A stretch of DNA of 22,777 nucleotides from a virus. The stretch lies in the IMG/VR virus record IMGVR_UViG_3300020474_000129, positions 1-22,777 of that record, one strand, 5' to 3'. This document shows, one piece after another, positions 7,149 to 14,500 of the stretch. A program made the position numbers and the translations under genes. The notes under the pieces are model-generated. The model saw nothing but the letters and a program-made list of their open reading frames with translations. It made no database searches and had not been told where the DNA came from. Numbering within the stretch: position 1 is the stretch's first letter; each line of letters begins with the position of its first letter.

Positions 7149-8471
7149 ATGGCCAATAGATATAACTCTCAGCCTAAGCGCGGCGGCAAAGGTGTGCTTC
7201 GCAACCCTGCTGATGCTGAGAAACCAGCACAACTAGATAAATACAACACGAAGGGTGGAGGCAATAAGGGTGTTGCTCCTCAGAGAATGAACAAGAGGGG
7301 TAATGCACGTCCTGGACGTAGAGGCACCTTTGCTGATGGCACTACTTATAACAGCAAGAGCCAAGGTTCTAATAAGTTCCAAACAGCTGACGTAGAGTTT
7401 CTGCGTGGTCAAGGTCGTACCGACCAAGAAATCGTCGATATGATGAACACGATGGATCCCCGTAACGTGGGTTCCAACGCTCAGTACGAATTAGGTCTTG
7501 GTAAGCGCAGTGGTGACTACGAAAGTCTTGCTGATTTCAATCCCGCTGAATTTGGCAATGCTAGGGTCAACACTGGTGATGTAAAAGCTGCCCTCGAAGG
7601 TGGCGAGTTCACTGCTCGTGAGCTAAACAAGCACATCAAATCAAAAGGATATGGCGTAGGCCGCAGTGCCCAGAAACTACTTAACAGCCGTATTGAGCCA
7701 CTTAAGAATGAAGTTGCAAAAGCCCAAGGGAAGGATGGTGCTACAGCTCCTGGCCCCAGTGAAGCCACAGCTGTTCCTGGTGAACCGTTCACGAATCTGT
7801 CCACTACTACAACAACCCAAATAGGGTTAGCCGGTGACGGTACCCTTGGTGACGATAACGTTGGCCCTAAGCAGGAAATCGAACAAACGCTGAACGATCA
7901 AGACACGATTAACAGCGATAAGCAGAACATTGGTGGTAACTTAACGAGCGACATTAGCGGCATTAACTACGGTTCTAACCTTGTCAACAGTGACCTCAGC
8001 GTAAACATTAACAGTGGTGCACAGCAGGGGATGAACGCTGCTAATTCCAGAAGCTCTGCTGGTGGCAGTGCTGGTCAATCCACTGGTTCTATGGGCTTCA
8101 ACGACTTAGGTCTTGATAACCTTGCTTCTGCGACTGCAACTAACGCACTACTGAACAACCAACTTCAGCGTTCACGTGCAGATATGACAGGTATGGGACG
8201 TGGTGCAGCTGCATCTGCTGCTGCTGAAAACATCACTGGTTCTAAGGATCGGGTTGCAACTCTTGATTACTACACCCAGATGAATCCTTACTACAATCAG
8301 GCTAAGTCTGATGAGTACACTAAGCTTGCATTTGGTGATGTATATAACAATAACTTCGCTAATCGTCTTGGTGGTGGCCTTGAATTTGCGAGACCTGAGT
8401 CTCCAGTGAATCCCGAAATGGACTATGACCTCGATGACACCCTCGATAAAATCAAAAAAACCGGCGGCTAA
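7149..8471 (+). CDS. Basic N-terminus, Asn/Gly/Ser-rich structural protein of unknown function
   Basis: The 440-residue product opens with a strongly basic, Gly/Arg-rich segment (about 1-70; for example RMNKRGNARPGRRG) that could bind nucleic acid. This is followed by a helical part with repeated short motifs around 75-200 (VEFLRGQGRTDQEIVDMM, FTARELNKHIKSKGYG), a low-complexity Thr/Asn/Gly/Ser-rich middle (about 210-320), and an acidic end (MDYDLDDTLDKIKKTGG). It sits between TerL and the portal gene with a TACAAT element 25 bases before the ATG. A virion protein is likely from context. The two related helical segments suggest small SAP- or LEM-like helix pairs, but that is weak. No family was recognised. 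Confidence 0.75.
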   Translation: MANRYNSQPKRGGKGVLRNPADAEKPAQLDKYNTKGGGNKGVAPQRMNKRGNARPGRRGTFADGTTYNSKSQGSNKFQTADVEFLRGQGRTDQEIVDMMNTMDPRNVGSNAQYELGLGKRSGDYESLADFNPAEFGNARVNTGDVKAALEGGEFTARELNKHIKSKGYGVGRSAQKLLNSRIEPLKNEVAKAQGKDGATAPGPSEATAVPGEPFTNLSTTTTTQIGLAGDGTLGDDNVGPKQEIEQTLNDQDTINSDKQNIGGNLTSDISGINYGSNLVNSDLSVNINSGAQQGMNAANSRSSAGGSAGQSTGSMGFNDLGLDNLASATATNALLNNQLQRSRADMTGMGRGAAASAAAENITGSKDRVATLDYYTQMNPYYNQAKSDEYTKLAFGDVYNNNFANRLGGGLEFARPESPVNPEMDYDLDDTLDKIKKTGG

Positions 8472-8500
8472 TCGCTAGTATATAAAAAAGGGTACATTAA

Positions 8501-10732
8501 ATGAACTACGGGGACGGCTTTAAGCAAATACTTGAGGCTGCGAAAGATCGCAGAGGTGATAGCTCCACTGATACGATGATCGTAGCTTCGCATCTCTCAC
8601 AGATGCGGACATTTATCTTACGTCGTGGCCTTGAGTTCTACTGTGATCAAGATAGTTACGGTAAACGGAAAGAGTTTCTAGCGAAGATATATAGCGATAA
8701 TATGCTGGAGATGAAACTCGACAGCATTGTTGACTACTTCTTGTGTGACGGACAAGGATTGTTCTATTTCCGCCCCTCCGGTGACACCTATCAGCTGCTG
8801 TACTTCCCTAAGGACAGATATAGGTGCTATCGCAATCAGATGGGCGAGATTGACAACGTAGTGCTGGTCTACAGTTTTGGTGTCAAAGGTAAGGATCAAC
8901 TGGCTGGTATGTACGCACAGCCCAACAGCCGTGGCGGTAAGAAAAAGTATATCAAGCTGAGTGTATTCAAAGATCGTATTGAGCAGACTGTCAGTGACGA
9001 GAAGATAAACTTTGAAGATGAAAACCCCCTAGCTACTTCCAATATGCAGGGGCAGACAGAGACGCTAACCAACTCCCTTGGTTTCATCCCTGCTATTGAG
9101 GTATTCAATCACCTTGATTGCACAGGTGAATCAACAGGTCGTGGTGAGTTTGACTGGCTCTCACATCAGATTCTGTATCACGACGAGCTGGTGCGGAACA
9201 TCCGTAAGAACATGAAGTTCTTCGGCAACCCCACACTCCTATCTTCACGTCCTAAGCACGACATTGTCGAAAGTGGTGATGGAGAGAACGGAATGCGCCC
9301 GACGATCAGCTCACAAGCTGGCTTCAGGCCAATGTCTACACCCAACCAACCCTTCGGTGCCCCGTCTCCTATTGATGGGCAGATCAAAGTTCCTAGGGTG
9401 ATTGCAAACCTGGAGCCTACTGATCGTGTCAATTACTTAACTCCTGACAGTGTGTCAGGTGACCAGAACCTTTATGTCAAACAGTATCGCTCAGAAATTC
9501 GCTTGGCTCTTGGTGGTGTTGACGATATCGATATCAACACTGCGGCTACTGCCTATGAAATCAAAACCCTGTACGGACGGGTTGCAGCTACAGCTGAAAA
9601 GAAAGCCAAAGCTATGTTTGAGTATGGCTTATGTAAGCTGATGTCGATGATGATTCAACACGAAGAGTTTCTCTTTGAAGAATCATTTGCACAGGCTATG
9701 GGTCTAGTAAAACCAGAAGTCCCGTTGCCTGAAAACTTTGCAACGCCAGTTGAATATGAAGAAGCGATGCTTGCTTATAACGAACAGCAAGTGAAGTTTC
9801 TTGCAACTAGGGACGAAATGTTCCGTGTTAAACTTGAGGCAGGCGAGATCCCACCGGGGGTCACTGGCCTCATCCCTGACGGCAACACTAAAGTTAGTTG
9901 GCGTTGGACTGGGCAAGTATTTGAGGATGACAGTAATGACGTACTTCAGAACAGTATTGTTGTTCGTAACCTCCAAGAACTAGGTGTTGATTCAATCGAA
10001 GCACTTAAGTTCCTGTTCCCAGGTAAAACTGATGAGGAGAGAGCATCAATGCTTTCAGGCTATCCCTTCAGGATGGTTCAGCAAACACAACAGTCTTTAA
10101 ACCAATTTATTGGTCTTCTCGGCAACCTATATCAATTGCCTCATCCTCAGACACCAAACTTACCTTTGGCATCTGACCCAAATCTGGATATCACCGGATT
10201 CTTATACCGATCACTCGAATTCTTACGCAAGGAGTTAAGTTACAGTGGAACATACAAGTCAAGCAGCACCGACGATCGCCCAACCAAGCTCAGCGATGCC
10301 GACCGCAAGCGTGCCCAGCGCGGTCAGCCAACACGTGATGAGCGACCCGTCTCAATTCCAGGCATCAACGGTCCAACCCCAGGCACCTCAGGTGCAGGCG
10401 GCTCCGGTTTACCAACAGACAGCGGCTCCGGCAGCTCAGGGGAATCCATGGCAAGAAGCATTTCAGGCGCTGAGCGCAAGTCTGACTACGCCCAGCCAAT
10501 CCCAGGCCCAGGTACCGTACTCGGCTTACCAGACTCCAACACCACAGGCTCCTTCCCAAGCAGCTTGGGCTTCGCAAGCCCCAGCTCCACAGCACCAGTA
10601 TTCGGAAGCCCAGACATACAGTCCCCAAGCTTCAACCCAGGCGTATTCGGCCCAGGAAGTACAAGCCCTGATGGCGCAGCAGGCGGCAATGCAAAGCCAG
10701 CCCGCCGCTCCAGCCGTTCAAAGCGGAAGTGA
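8501..10732 (+). CDS. Portal protein
   Basis: The 743-residue product has features of a gp6-type portal, the dodecameric ring through which DNA enters and leaves the head. Seen: an N-terminal region with LRRGLEFYCDQDSYGKRK, a beta segment around LFYFRPSGDTYQLLYFP, a helical stem candidate (DELVRNIRKNMKFFG, about 227-241), and TAATAYEIKTLYGRVAATAEKKAKAMFEYGL (about 347-377), the usual long helix of portals. The core seems to end near residue 600. Residues 582-743 form a Gly/Ser/Pro-rich tail with a basic end (RRSSRSKRK), encoded in the region that also encodes the next gene in another frame. GC-rich, T-poor composition marks that stretch. The portal call is strong; the tail's use is uncertain. 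Confidence 0.85.
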   Translation: MNYGDGFKQILEAAKDRRGDSSTDTMIVASHLSQMRTFILRRGLEFYCDQDSYGKRKEFLAKIYSDNMLEMKLDSIVDYFLCDGQGLFYFRPSGDTYQLLYFPKDRYRCYRNQMGEIDNVVLVYSFGVKGKDQLAGMYAQPNSRGGKKKYIKLSVFKDRIEQTVSDEKINFEDENPLATSNMQGQTETLTNSLGFIPAIEVFNHLDCTGESTGRGEFDWLSHQILYHDELVRNIRKNMKFFGNPTLLSSRPKHDIVESGDGENGMRPTISSQAGFRPMSTPNQPFGAPSPIDGQIKVPRVIANLEPTDRVNYLTPDSVSGDQNLYVKQYRSEIRLALGGVDDIDINTAATAYEIKTLYGRVAATAEKKAKAMFEYGLCKLMSMMIQHEEFLFEESFAQAMGLVKPEVPLPENFATPVEYEEAMLAYNEQQVKFLATRDEMFRVKLEAGEIPPGVTGLIPDGNTKVSWRWTGQVFEDDSNDVLQNSIVVRNLQELGVDSIEALKFLFPGKTDEERASMLSGYPFRMVQQTQQSLNQFIGLLGNLYQLPHPQTPNLPLASDPNLDITGFLYRSLEFLRKELSYSGTYKSSSTDDRPTKLSDADRKRAQRGQPTRDERPVSIPGINGPTPGTSGAGGSGLPTDSGSGSSGESMARSISGAERKSDYAQPIPGPGTVLGLPDSNTTGSFPSSLGFASPSSTAPVFGSPDIQSPSFNPGVFGPGSTSPDGAAGGNAKPARRSSRSKRK
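10229..10234 (+). promoter_or_regulatory. AAGGAG ribosome binding site inside the portal gene
   Basis: AAGGAG lies 10 bases before the GTG at 10245. Most genes in this window lack a clear Shine-Dalgarno sequence, so a full one here supports the internal start of the overlapping scaffold-like gene. Confidence 0.65.
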
Positions 10733-11267
10733 TTCTTATCTGAGCCAGATCTCTGATACTTCACTTGAAGTTCTTGAGCACTTTGGCGCTGAAGCTCCTG
10801 CTCTTCTGAACCAGTACGCTTGTGCTGTTGAAGATGCACTGATCGAACAGGTTCGCACTACTCAGTCAATGAACCTGATGCTTAACGCTGCTGGCGAAGA
10901 GCGTGCAGCTATGAACATTATGTTGACTGATCCAGACATCCTGGCTGACTACGTCAACGACTTCTTCGGTGCTAACGGTCCTTATCCGACCGAAACTCCT
11001 CAGGAAGCTTATGAGCGTGAGCAAATTGAAGCTGCTCAACAGTTCGAGTCTGAAATCGAAGCTCAAGAGCAACGTCAAGTTCCTCAGAACTTCCAGCGTC
11101 CTCAGATGGAAATGCCTACCCCTGGTCAACACCAGAACGGTGAGGCTGCCAACTTCTGGGGTCAGTTCTCTCAGATGATGGATAGCAACCCTGAGAATGC
11201 TTGGCAGTATCTCTCCGGTGCTAACCCTGCTGCCTTCCAGCAGAAGATGATGATCCAAGATCTTTGA
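10245..11267 (+). CDS. Scaffold-like capsid assembly protein overlapping the portal gene
   Basis: The 340-residue product starts at a GTG with AAGGAG ten bases upstream and overlaps the portal gene by 488 bases in the +1 frame. Residues 1-162 (overlap) are Pro/Ala/Gln/Ser-rich and low in complexity. Residues 163-340, encoded alone, look like a folded, acidic helical protein (LEVLEHFGAEAPALLNQYA, IMLTDPDILADYVNDFFG) ending in a Gln/Met-rich segment. Its position directly after the portal, acidic helical nature and Gln-rich composition fit a scaffolding protein, which shapes the procapsid and then leaves or is cleaved. A cUUCGg hairpin follows the stop. The scaffold role is inferred; the coding status of the unique part is strong. 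Confidence 0.75.
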   Translation: MEHTSQAAPTIAQPSSAMPTASVPSAVSQHVMSDPSQFQASTVQPQAPQVQAAPVYQQTAAPAAQGNPWQEAFQALSASLTTPSQSQAQVPYSAYQTPTPQAPSQAAWASQAPAPQHQYSEAQTYSPQASTQAYSAQEVQALMAQQAAMQSQPAAPAVQSGSDSYLSQISDTSLEVLEHFGAEAPALLNQYACAVEDALIEQVRTTQSMNLMLNAAGEERAAMNIMLTDPDILADYVNDFFGANGPYPTETPQEAYEREQIEAAQQFESEIEAQEQRQVPQNFQRPQMEMPTPGQHQNGEAANFWGQFSQMMDSNPENAWQYLSGANPAAFQQKMMIQDL

Positions 11268-11275
11268 TCTTAAGT

Positions 11276-11293
11276 GGGGGTCTTCGGACCCCC
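11276..11293 (+). terminator. Extra-stable cUUCGg hairpin after scaffold-like gene
   Basis: GGGGGTC (11276-11282), loop TTCG and GACCCCC (11287-11293) form a perfect 7-base-pair stem with the classic C(UUCG)G tetraloop, nine bases after the stop. No T-run follows, so it may be a weak terminator, a pause site or a 3'-end stabiliser. A TACAATAG element starts at the next base. Confidence 0.55.
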
Positions 11294-11299
11294 TACAAT
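11294..11299 (+). promoter_or_regulatory. -10-like TACAAT before gene at 11329
   Basis: TACAATAG begins directly after the hairpin and lies 29 bases before the ATG. The position where a -35 box would fall is inside the hairpin and is not TTGACA-like. Confidence 0.4.
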
Positions 11300-11328
11300 A
11301 GTTATTAAGAACGAATTACTGCATAACA

Positions 11329-11793
11329 ATGAACGGAATGCGCCCTGGTTCACCTGCAATGCACGGTCTGCAGGACAATATGCCTCAAGGATATGAAGCA
11401 ATGATTCCTGGTAATCAGGGACTTGCTAATGCATACGACGGTGCGATGACCGGAGGAAAAAGTGGTGGCGGGATGAGCAAGGTCTATGCCGAGCCTCAGG
11501 CTGAGCGTGCTCAATATCAGTCAGAGCAGTTGACTAACCTCAACATGCGTGATGCATCAACATACGCACAGAACCAAGCTCTTGGTAATGCTCGTCAGAT
11601 GCAAATTGAGGAAGCAGGAGTGCAGAGCAGAATCAACCGTGGCCTTAATCAAGTGATGGGCGACCTGATTATGCACGACAGACGTATTCCTTCTGGTGGT
11701 GCACACCTACAAGAACTAAGCCGTCAAATGGAAGGTGACGGTGGCGTTGAATTTAGAAAGCGTATCGGTAATGCACGTCAGCAATTTGGATAG
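11329..11793 (+). CDS. Small Gly/Met/Gln-rich structural protein
   Basis: The 154-residue product has a flexible Gly/Met/Pro-rich N-terminus (about 1-55, with KSGGGMSK) and a helical, Gln/Asn/Arg-rich C-terminal two thirds (TYAQNQALGNARQMQIEEAG and QELSRQMEGDGGVEF). No family was recognised. It has its own candidate -10 element and follows the hairpin after the scaffold-like gene. Its stop TAG forms the first bases of the next candidate promoter (TAGAAT). Location between scaffold and capsid genes suggests a head-associated protein. Confidence 0.7.
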   Translation: MNGMRPGSPAMHGLQDNMPQGYEAMIPGNQGLANAYDGAMTGGKSGGGMSKVYAEPQAERAQYQSEQLTNLNMRDASTYAQNQALGNARQMQIEEAGVQSRINRGLNQVMGDLIMHDRRIPSGGAHLQELSRQMEGDGGVEFRKRIGNARQQFG

Positions 11794-11796
11794 AAT
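11791..11796 (+). promoter_or_regulatory. -10-like TAGAAT overlapping a stop codon
   Basis: TAGAATAAG starts on the TAG stop of the preceding gene and lies 24 bases before the GTG at 11821. It is followed by GGGTAC and then by a perfect palindrome at 11804-11818. Confidence 0.4.
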
Positions 11797-11803
11797 AAGG
11801 GTA

Positions 11804-11818
11804 CTAAATAATATTTAG
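11804..11818. promoter_or_regulatory. Palindrome CTAAATA-A-TATTTAG before GTG start
   Basis: Perfect 7-base inverted arms around a single base end two bases before the GTG at 11821, downstream of the candidate -10 box. The place and symmetry fit an operator; the CTAAATA string also occurs in the divergent spacer at 3301. No regulator is identified. Confidence 0.35.
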
Positions 11819-11820
11819 CC

Positions 11821-12126
11821 GTGTCAGAATGTTCTTGCCGTAAGGCTGGAGATATCCAGGAACATAATCCTGAAGTCTTCCAGACAATATGGAAACACTT
11901 AAAGTCTGACGGAATGCAGGATCAGGCTGCCAATCATTTGACAGCCGAGATGTTGCATCATGGTGAGGACTTCGAGTCCTCTATTGATCTTTATCAGCAG
12001 AACTACGACAACTACATATCCAAGGGATTTAATGAGCACGCTGCTCAAGCAATGGCCGTAGAAAGTATGGAAGAAGGTGCAGAACAGCCAGTCAAAAGTA
12101 TTAGATTTGCGATGCTAAATGGTTGA
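11821..12126 (+). CDS. Small acidic protein upstream of the sigma factor
   Basis: The 101-residue product starts at GTG (the nearby ATG is out of frame). It begins MSECSCRKAG, with the only two cysteines spaced CxC, and continues as an acidic helical protein rich in His, Met and Gln (TAEMLHHGEDFESSIDLYQQNY). No family was recognised. Its TGA stop at 12124-12126 lies inside the TTGACA -35 box of the sigma-factor promoter, so the genes abut closely but the sigma gene has its own promoter. A role linked to the sigma factor, such as an anti-sigma partner, would be a guess from adjacency only. Confidence 0.6.
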   Translation: MSECSCRKAGDIQEHNPEVFQTIWKHLKSDGMQDQAANHLTAEMLHHGEDFESSIDLYQQNYDNYISKGFNEHAAQAMAVESMEEGAEQPVKSIRFAMLNG

Positions 12127-12152
12127 CATAAATGACATTTAGTAGGTATACT
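12123..12152 (+). promoter_or_regulatory. Consensus sigma-70-type promoter of the sigma-factor gene
   Basis: TTGACA (12123-12128), an 18-base spacer and TATACT (12147-12152) stand 23 bases before the ATG at 12176. This is the only site in the series with a full -35 box, so host RNA polymerase with its primary sigma should be able to read it. The -35 box overlaps the stop codon of the preceding gene. Confidence 0.7.
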
Positions 12153-12175
12153 ATATTGTATTCAACTAAAGTTAT

Positions 12176-13111
12176 ATGCCACAAAAAGGTACAGGCGATT
12201 CAGTTAGAGCTTATTTGAGAGATATCGGACGTATCCCACTTCTTGAACACGACGAAGAAATACTTTTAGGTCGCCAAGTTCAACAGATGATGAAGCTGAC
12301 GGATATGCAGAAAGAGCTGGAGCTTGATCTGCAAGGTGTAGCTGATGCGATGGAGATACCACTCAAACAACTTAAGCGGGAGATGCGTGATGGCAAGCGT
12401 GCGAAAGAAAAGATGGTCACAGCCAACCTTCGTCTGGTGGTGTCTGTTGCCAAAAAGTACACGAAGAGAAATATGGAACTCTTGGACATCATCCAAGAAG
12501 GCACGATTGGTCTCGTCCGTGGTGTTGAAAAGTTTGACCCTGGCCGTGGCTACAAGTTTTCTACCTACGCTTACTGGTGGATTCGTCAAGGGATCACACG
12601 CGCTATCGCGGAGAAAAGTCGAGCAATACGACTACCCATCCATGTTACTGAGAATCTCAACCGACTTAAGAAAGCCCAGCGTGAACTATCACAGCTGAAT
12701 GGACGTATGCCAACTGTTGCTGAGTTAGCAGTTGAACTCAACATTACTGACGACGAAGTCAAAGACCTGATGTGCAAAGCACGTCAACCAACTTCCCTCG
12801 AAATTAAAATCGGAGAGAATCGTGACACTGCTTTGGTTGATCTACTCGAAGATGAAACGCAAATACCAGAAGACATACTGGAAGCGATGTGCATCAAAGA
12901 AGATATCCGAGAGCTTATTGCTGACCTTCCTCAGATGCAGTCAAACGTTATTTCTATGCGTTATGGAATTGGAGATGAAATGTTGGAACCGATGTCAATG
13001 ACAGCTATTGGCCAAGTTTTGAATATGTCTCGTGACCGGGTACGCACACTGGAGCAGAAAGCGCTGAAAGCTTTGCGTGATAATTCTTCCGGGATCAGTG
13101 AATATCTCTAA
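12176..13111 (+). CDS. RNA polymerase sigma factor, cyanobacterial primary/group-2 type
   Basis: The 311-residue product directs RNA polymerase to promoters. Seen: region 1.2 (SVRAYLRDIGRIPLL, about 9-23), which in this form is typical of cyanobacterial RpoD-like sigma factors; region 2.1-2.3 (ANLRLVVSVAKKYTKRNMELLDIIQEG); region 2.4 (GYKFSTYAYWWIRQGITRAI, 125-144) with the -10-contacting Gln138 and Thr141 and the Trp134-Trp135 melting pair kept; region 3 (IRLPIHVTENLNRL); and region 4 (about 250-302). The -35 recognition helix reads SRDRVRTLEQKALKALR instead of the usual (T/S)RERVRQ(I/L)E, so the Glu and Gln that contact the -35 element are replaced by Asp287 and Thr291. No long non-conserved N-terminus is present, as in group 2. 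Probably acquired from a host. Confidence 0.95.
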   Translation: MPQKGTGDSVRAYLRDIGRIPLLEHDEEILLGRQVQQMMKLTDMQKELELDLQGVADAMEIPLKQLKREMRDGKRAKEKMVTANLRLVVSVAKKYTKRNMELLDIIQEGTIGLVRGVEKFDPGRGYKFSTYAYWWIRQGITRAIAEKSRAIRLPIHVTENLNRLKKAQRELSQLNGRMPTVAELAVELNITDDEVKDLMCKARQPTSLEIKIGENRDTALVDLLEDETQIPEDILEAMCIKEDIRELIADLPQMQSNVISMRYGIGDEMLEPMSMTAIGQVLNMSRDRVRTLEQKALKALRDNSSGISEYL

Positions 13112-13112
13112 G

Positions 13113-13118
13113 TACAAT
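13113..13118 (+). promoter_or_regulatory. -10-like TACAAT before gene at 13142
   Basis: TACAATAG lies just after the sigma-factor stop and 23 bases before the next ATG, followed by AGGTATTG. No -35 box is visible upstream. Confidence 0.42.
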
Positions 13119-13141
13119 AGAGGTATTGCACGGATTAGAGA

Positions 13142-13828
13142 ATGGACGTTTCTAAGCAAATAGAGCAATACGATAGGCAATACGGCGGTATGGGCAGCAC
13201 AAAGCAAGAAGCTTTGGTTGCTAACCGTCGTTTGGACTATGCACGTGGTAACACGATTCAATCCCCTGCTCAAGAAACTGTCAACGTTTCGCCAGCAGAG
13301 ATTACATTTGAAGATTCAGTTGGTTTGTTCGGTAGTGAAAATACCTTCATTAAAGTGAATATGAATATAATTAGTGCAGTTAAAGCAGAAGAACAGGAAG
13401 GGCAAGGTGAGTATAGTTCTGCTGTCATTCTGCGCCGTGCTACTGAAGGTGACGCACCAACGTACGCCGCTGCATTTATTAATTACGCTATTGACATCAA
13501 TACTATCAATGACTTTGAGCCAGCAGACTCAAGCGACAACTTGGCACTGTCAACTGATTTTATTGTCAGTGTGACGTTAAACAATTTAAAGACTAACAAT
13601 ATCTACGTTGATAGCTGGATTGATGCTCGTCTCTATGGACCAGATCGCAGACCTTTAGAAGGTGACACCGTATACGTAGGCATACATGATTACTTTTACG
13701 TAGGTATCCACGCACGCCGAACCAAAAGACTACCGTACAGAATACAGCTGTCAGTTGGTCAAACGCTTGGTTCTTTGTTTGAATTAACAGATGAGCAACG
13801 TAAATATCTAATCAAGCCACTGACGTAA
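13142..13828 (+). CDS. Beta-rich structural protein of unknown function
   Basis: The 228-residue product has a short polar N-terminus (about 1-50) followed by an alternating, beta-rich pattern (for example NLALSTDFIVSVTLNNLK and DTVYVGIHDYFYVGIHARR), which includes a near-duplicate YVGIHDYF/YVGIHARR pair, and a helical end (ELTDEQRKYLIKPLT). No family was recognised. Beta-sandwich neck, decoration or baseplate-type proteins have this look. It has its own -10-like element and ends in a 17-base overlap with the convergent minus-strand gene. Confidence 0.7.
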   Translation: MDVSKQIEQYDRQYGGMGSTKQEALVANRRLDYARGNTIQSPAQETVNVSPAEITFEDSVGLFGSENTFIKVNMNIISAVKAEEQEGQGEYSSAVILRRATEGDAPTYAAAFINYAIDINTINDFEPADSSDNLALSTDFIVSVTLNNLKTNNIYVDSWIDARLYGPDRRPLEGDTVYVGIHDYFYVGIHARRTKRLPYRIQLSVGQTLGSLFELTDEQRKYLIKPLT

Positions 13829-14477
13829 TAGTTGCTGAGGCAACACCAGTTCCACCAGTCTCGGTAATAGTCACAGTCTCCCCAATCTGGAAGGTTGCGT
13901 CAGAGCTATTAATGACTTCAAGGTTGACAAACAGATCACCACCAGTGACACCATCTGCACTTGCAGAAGCACCACTTACGTCACCCAAAATCTCAATAGC
14001 AACACCATTCGTATCTTCATTCGTGAAGCCTACCGAGTTACCAACACTACCCAGTGACGTGATAGTCAGCGTACCTGTGATCGGATTGTCTGGGAGATTA
14101 GAAATGGTGCGCTTAAGCGTTGCTCCACCAGAGATCTTACTGAACTGATATTCCTGCAAAATAGTATCGTCAGAAGCATTAGCAATGACAACGCGGTCAA
14201 TACCACGATGAACAGGAAACTTAAACGTGTCTGTCGAATCATCCCACAGCAGTTCGATATGAGATTTAAGTGATGTCGGGACAATGCATCTAACATTTCC
14301 CTCAGGTCTTGTGACAGTGAAGATAGCGCAATTCACATATTGAACCGATCCCTTCTTATCCCACCATTTAGGGAATAGATGAAAGTCACGTCCAGAGGTA
14401 GGACGAATGAATGTTAAATCAGTGCCAGTCTGGGCAGTGACATCATCATATCCCTTTAAAGTAAGACGGTCAGCCAT
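13812..14477 (-). CDS. Minus-strand beta-rich protein, probable structural
   Basis: The 221-residue product has an N-terminal domain with Trp/Phe-rich strands (GRDFHLFPKWWDKKGS, about 29-44; IELLWDDSTDTFKFP) and a Gly/Thr/Ser/Val-rich C-terminal half with repetitive beta character (GTLTITSLGSVGNSVGF; GETVTITETGGTGVASATI), similar to Ig-like or surface-decorating modules. No family was recognised. A TACAATAG element 25 bases before its ATG overlaps the stop of the HNH gene on the same strand. The two form a minus-strand island between plus-strand structural genes, and its 3' end overlaps the plus-strand gene by 17 bases. A head or tail decoration protein is a guess. Confidence 0.65.
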   Translation of the reverse strand: MADRLTLKGYDDVTAQTGTDLTFIRPTSGRDFHLFPKWWDKKGSVQYVNCAIFTVTRPEGNVRCIVPTSLKSHIELLWDDSTDTFKFPVHRGIDRVVIANASDDTILQEYQFSKISGGATLKRTISNLPDNPITGTLTITSLGSVGNSVGFTNEDTNGVAIEILGDVSGASASADGVTGGDLFVNLEVINSSDATFQIGETVTITETGGTGVASATITSVA

Positions 14478-14500
14478 CTTTTACGTCGTCGACAATATCA

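Noticed and set aside
10486-10839. Minus-strand open frame across the portal/scaffold overlap
   Set aside because: T-poor, C-rich composition depletes stop codons in several frames; no ribosome site or promoter, and the product lacks a recognisable pattern.
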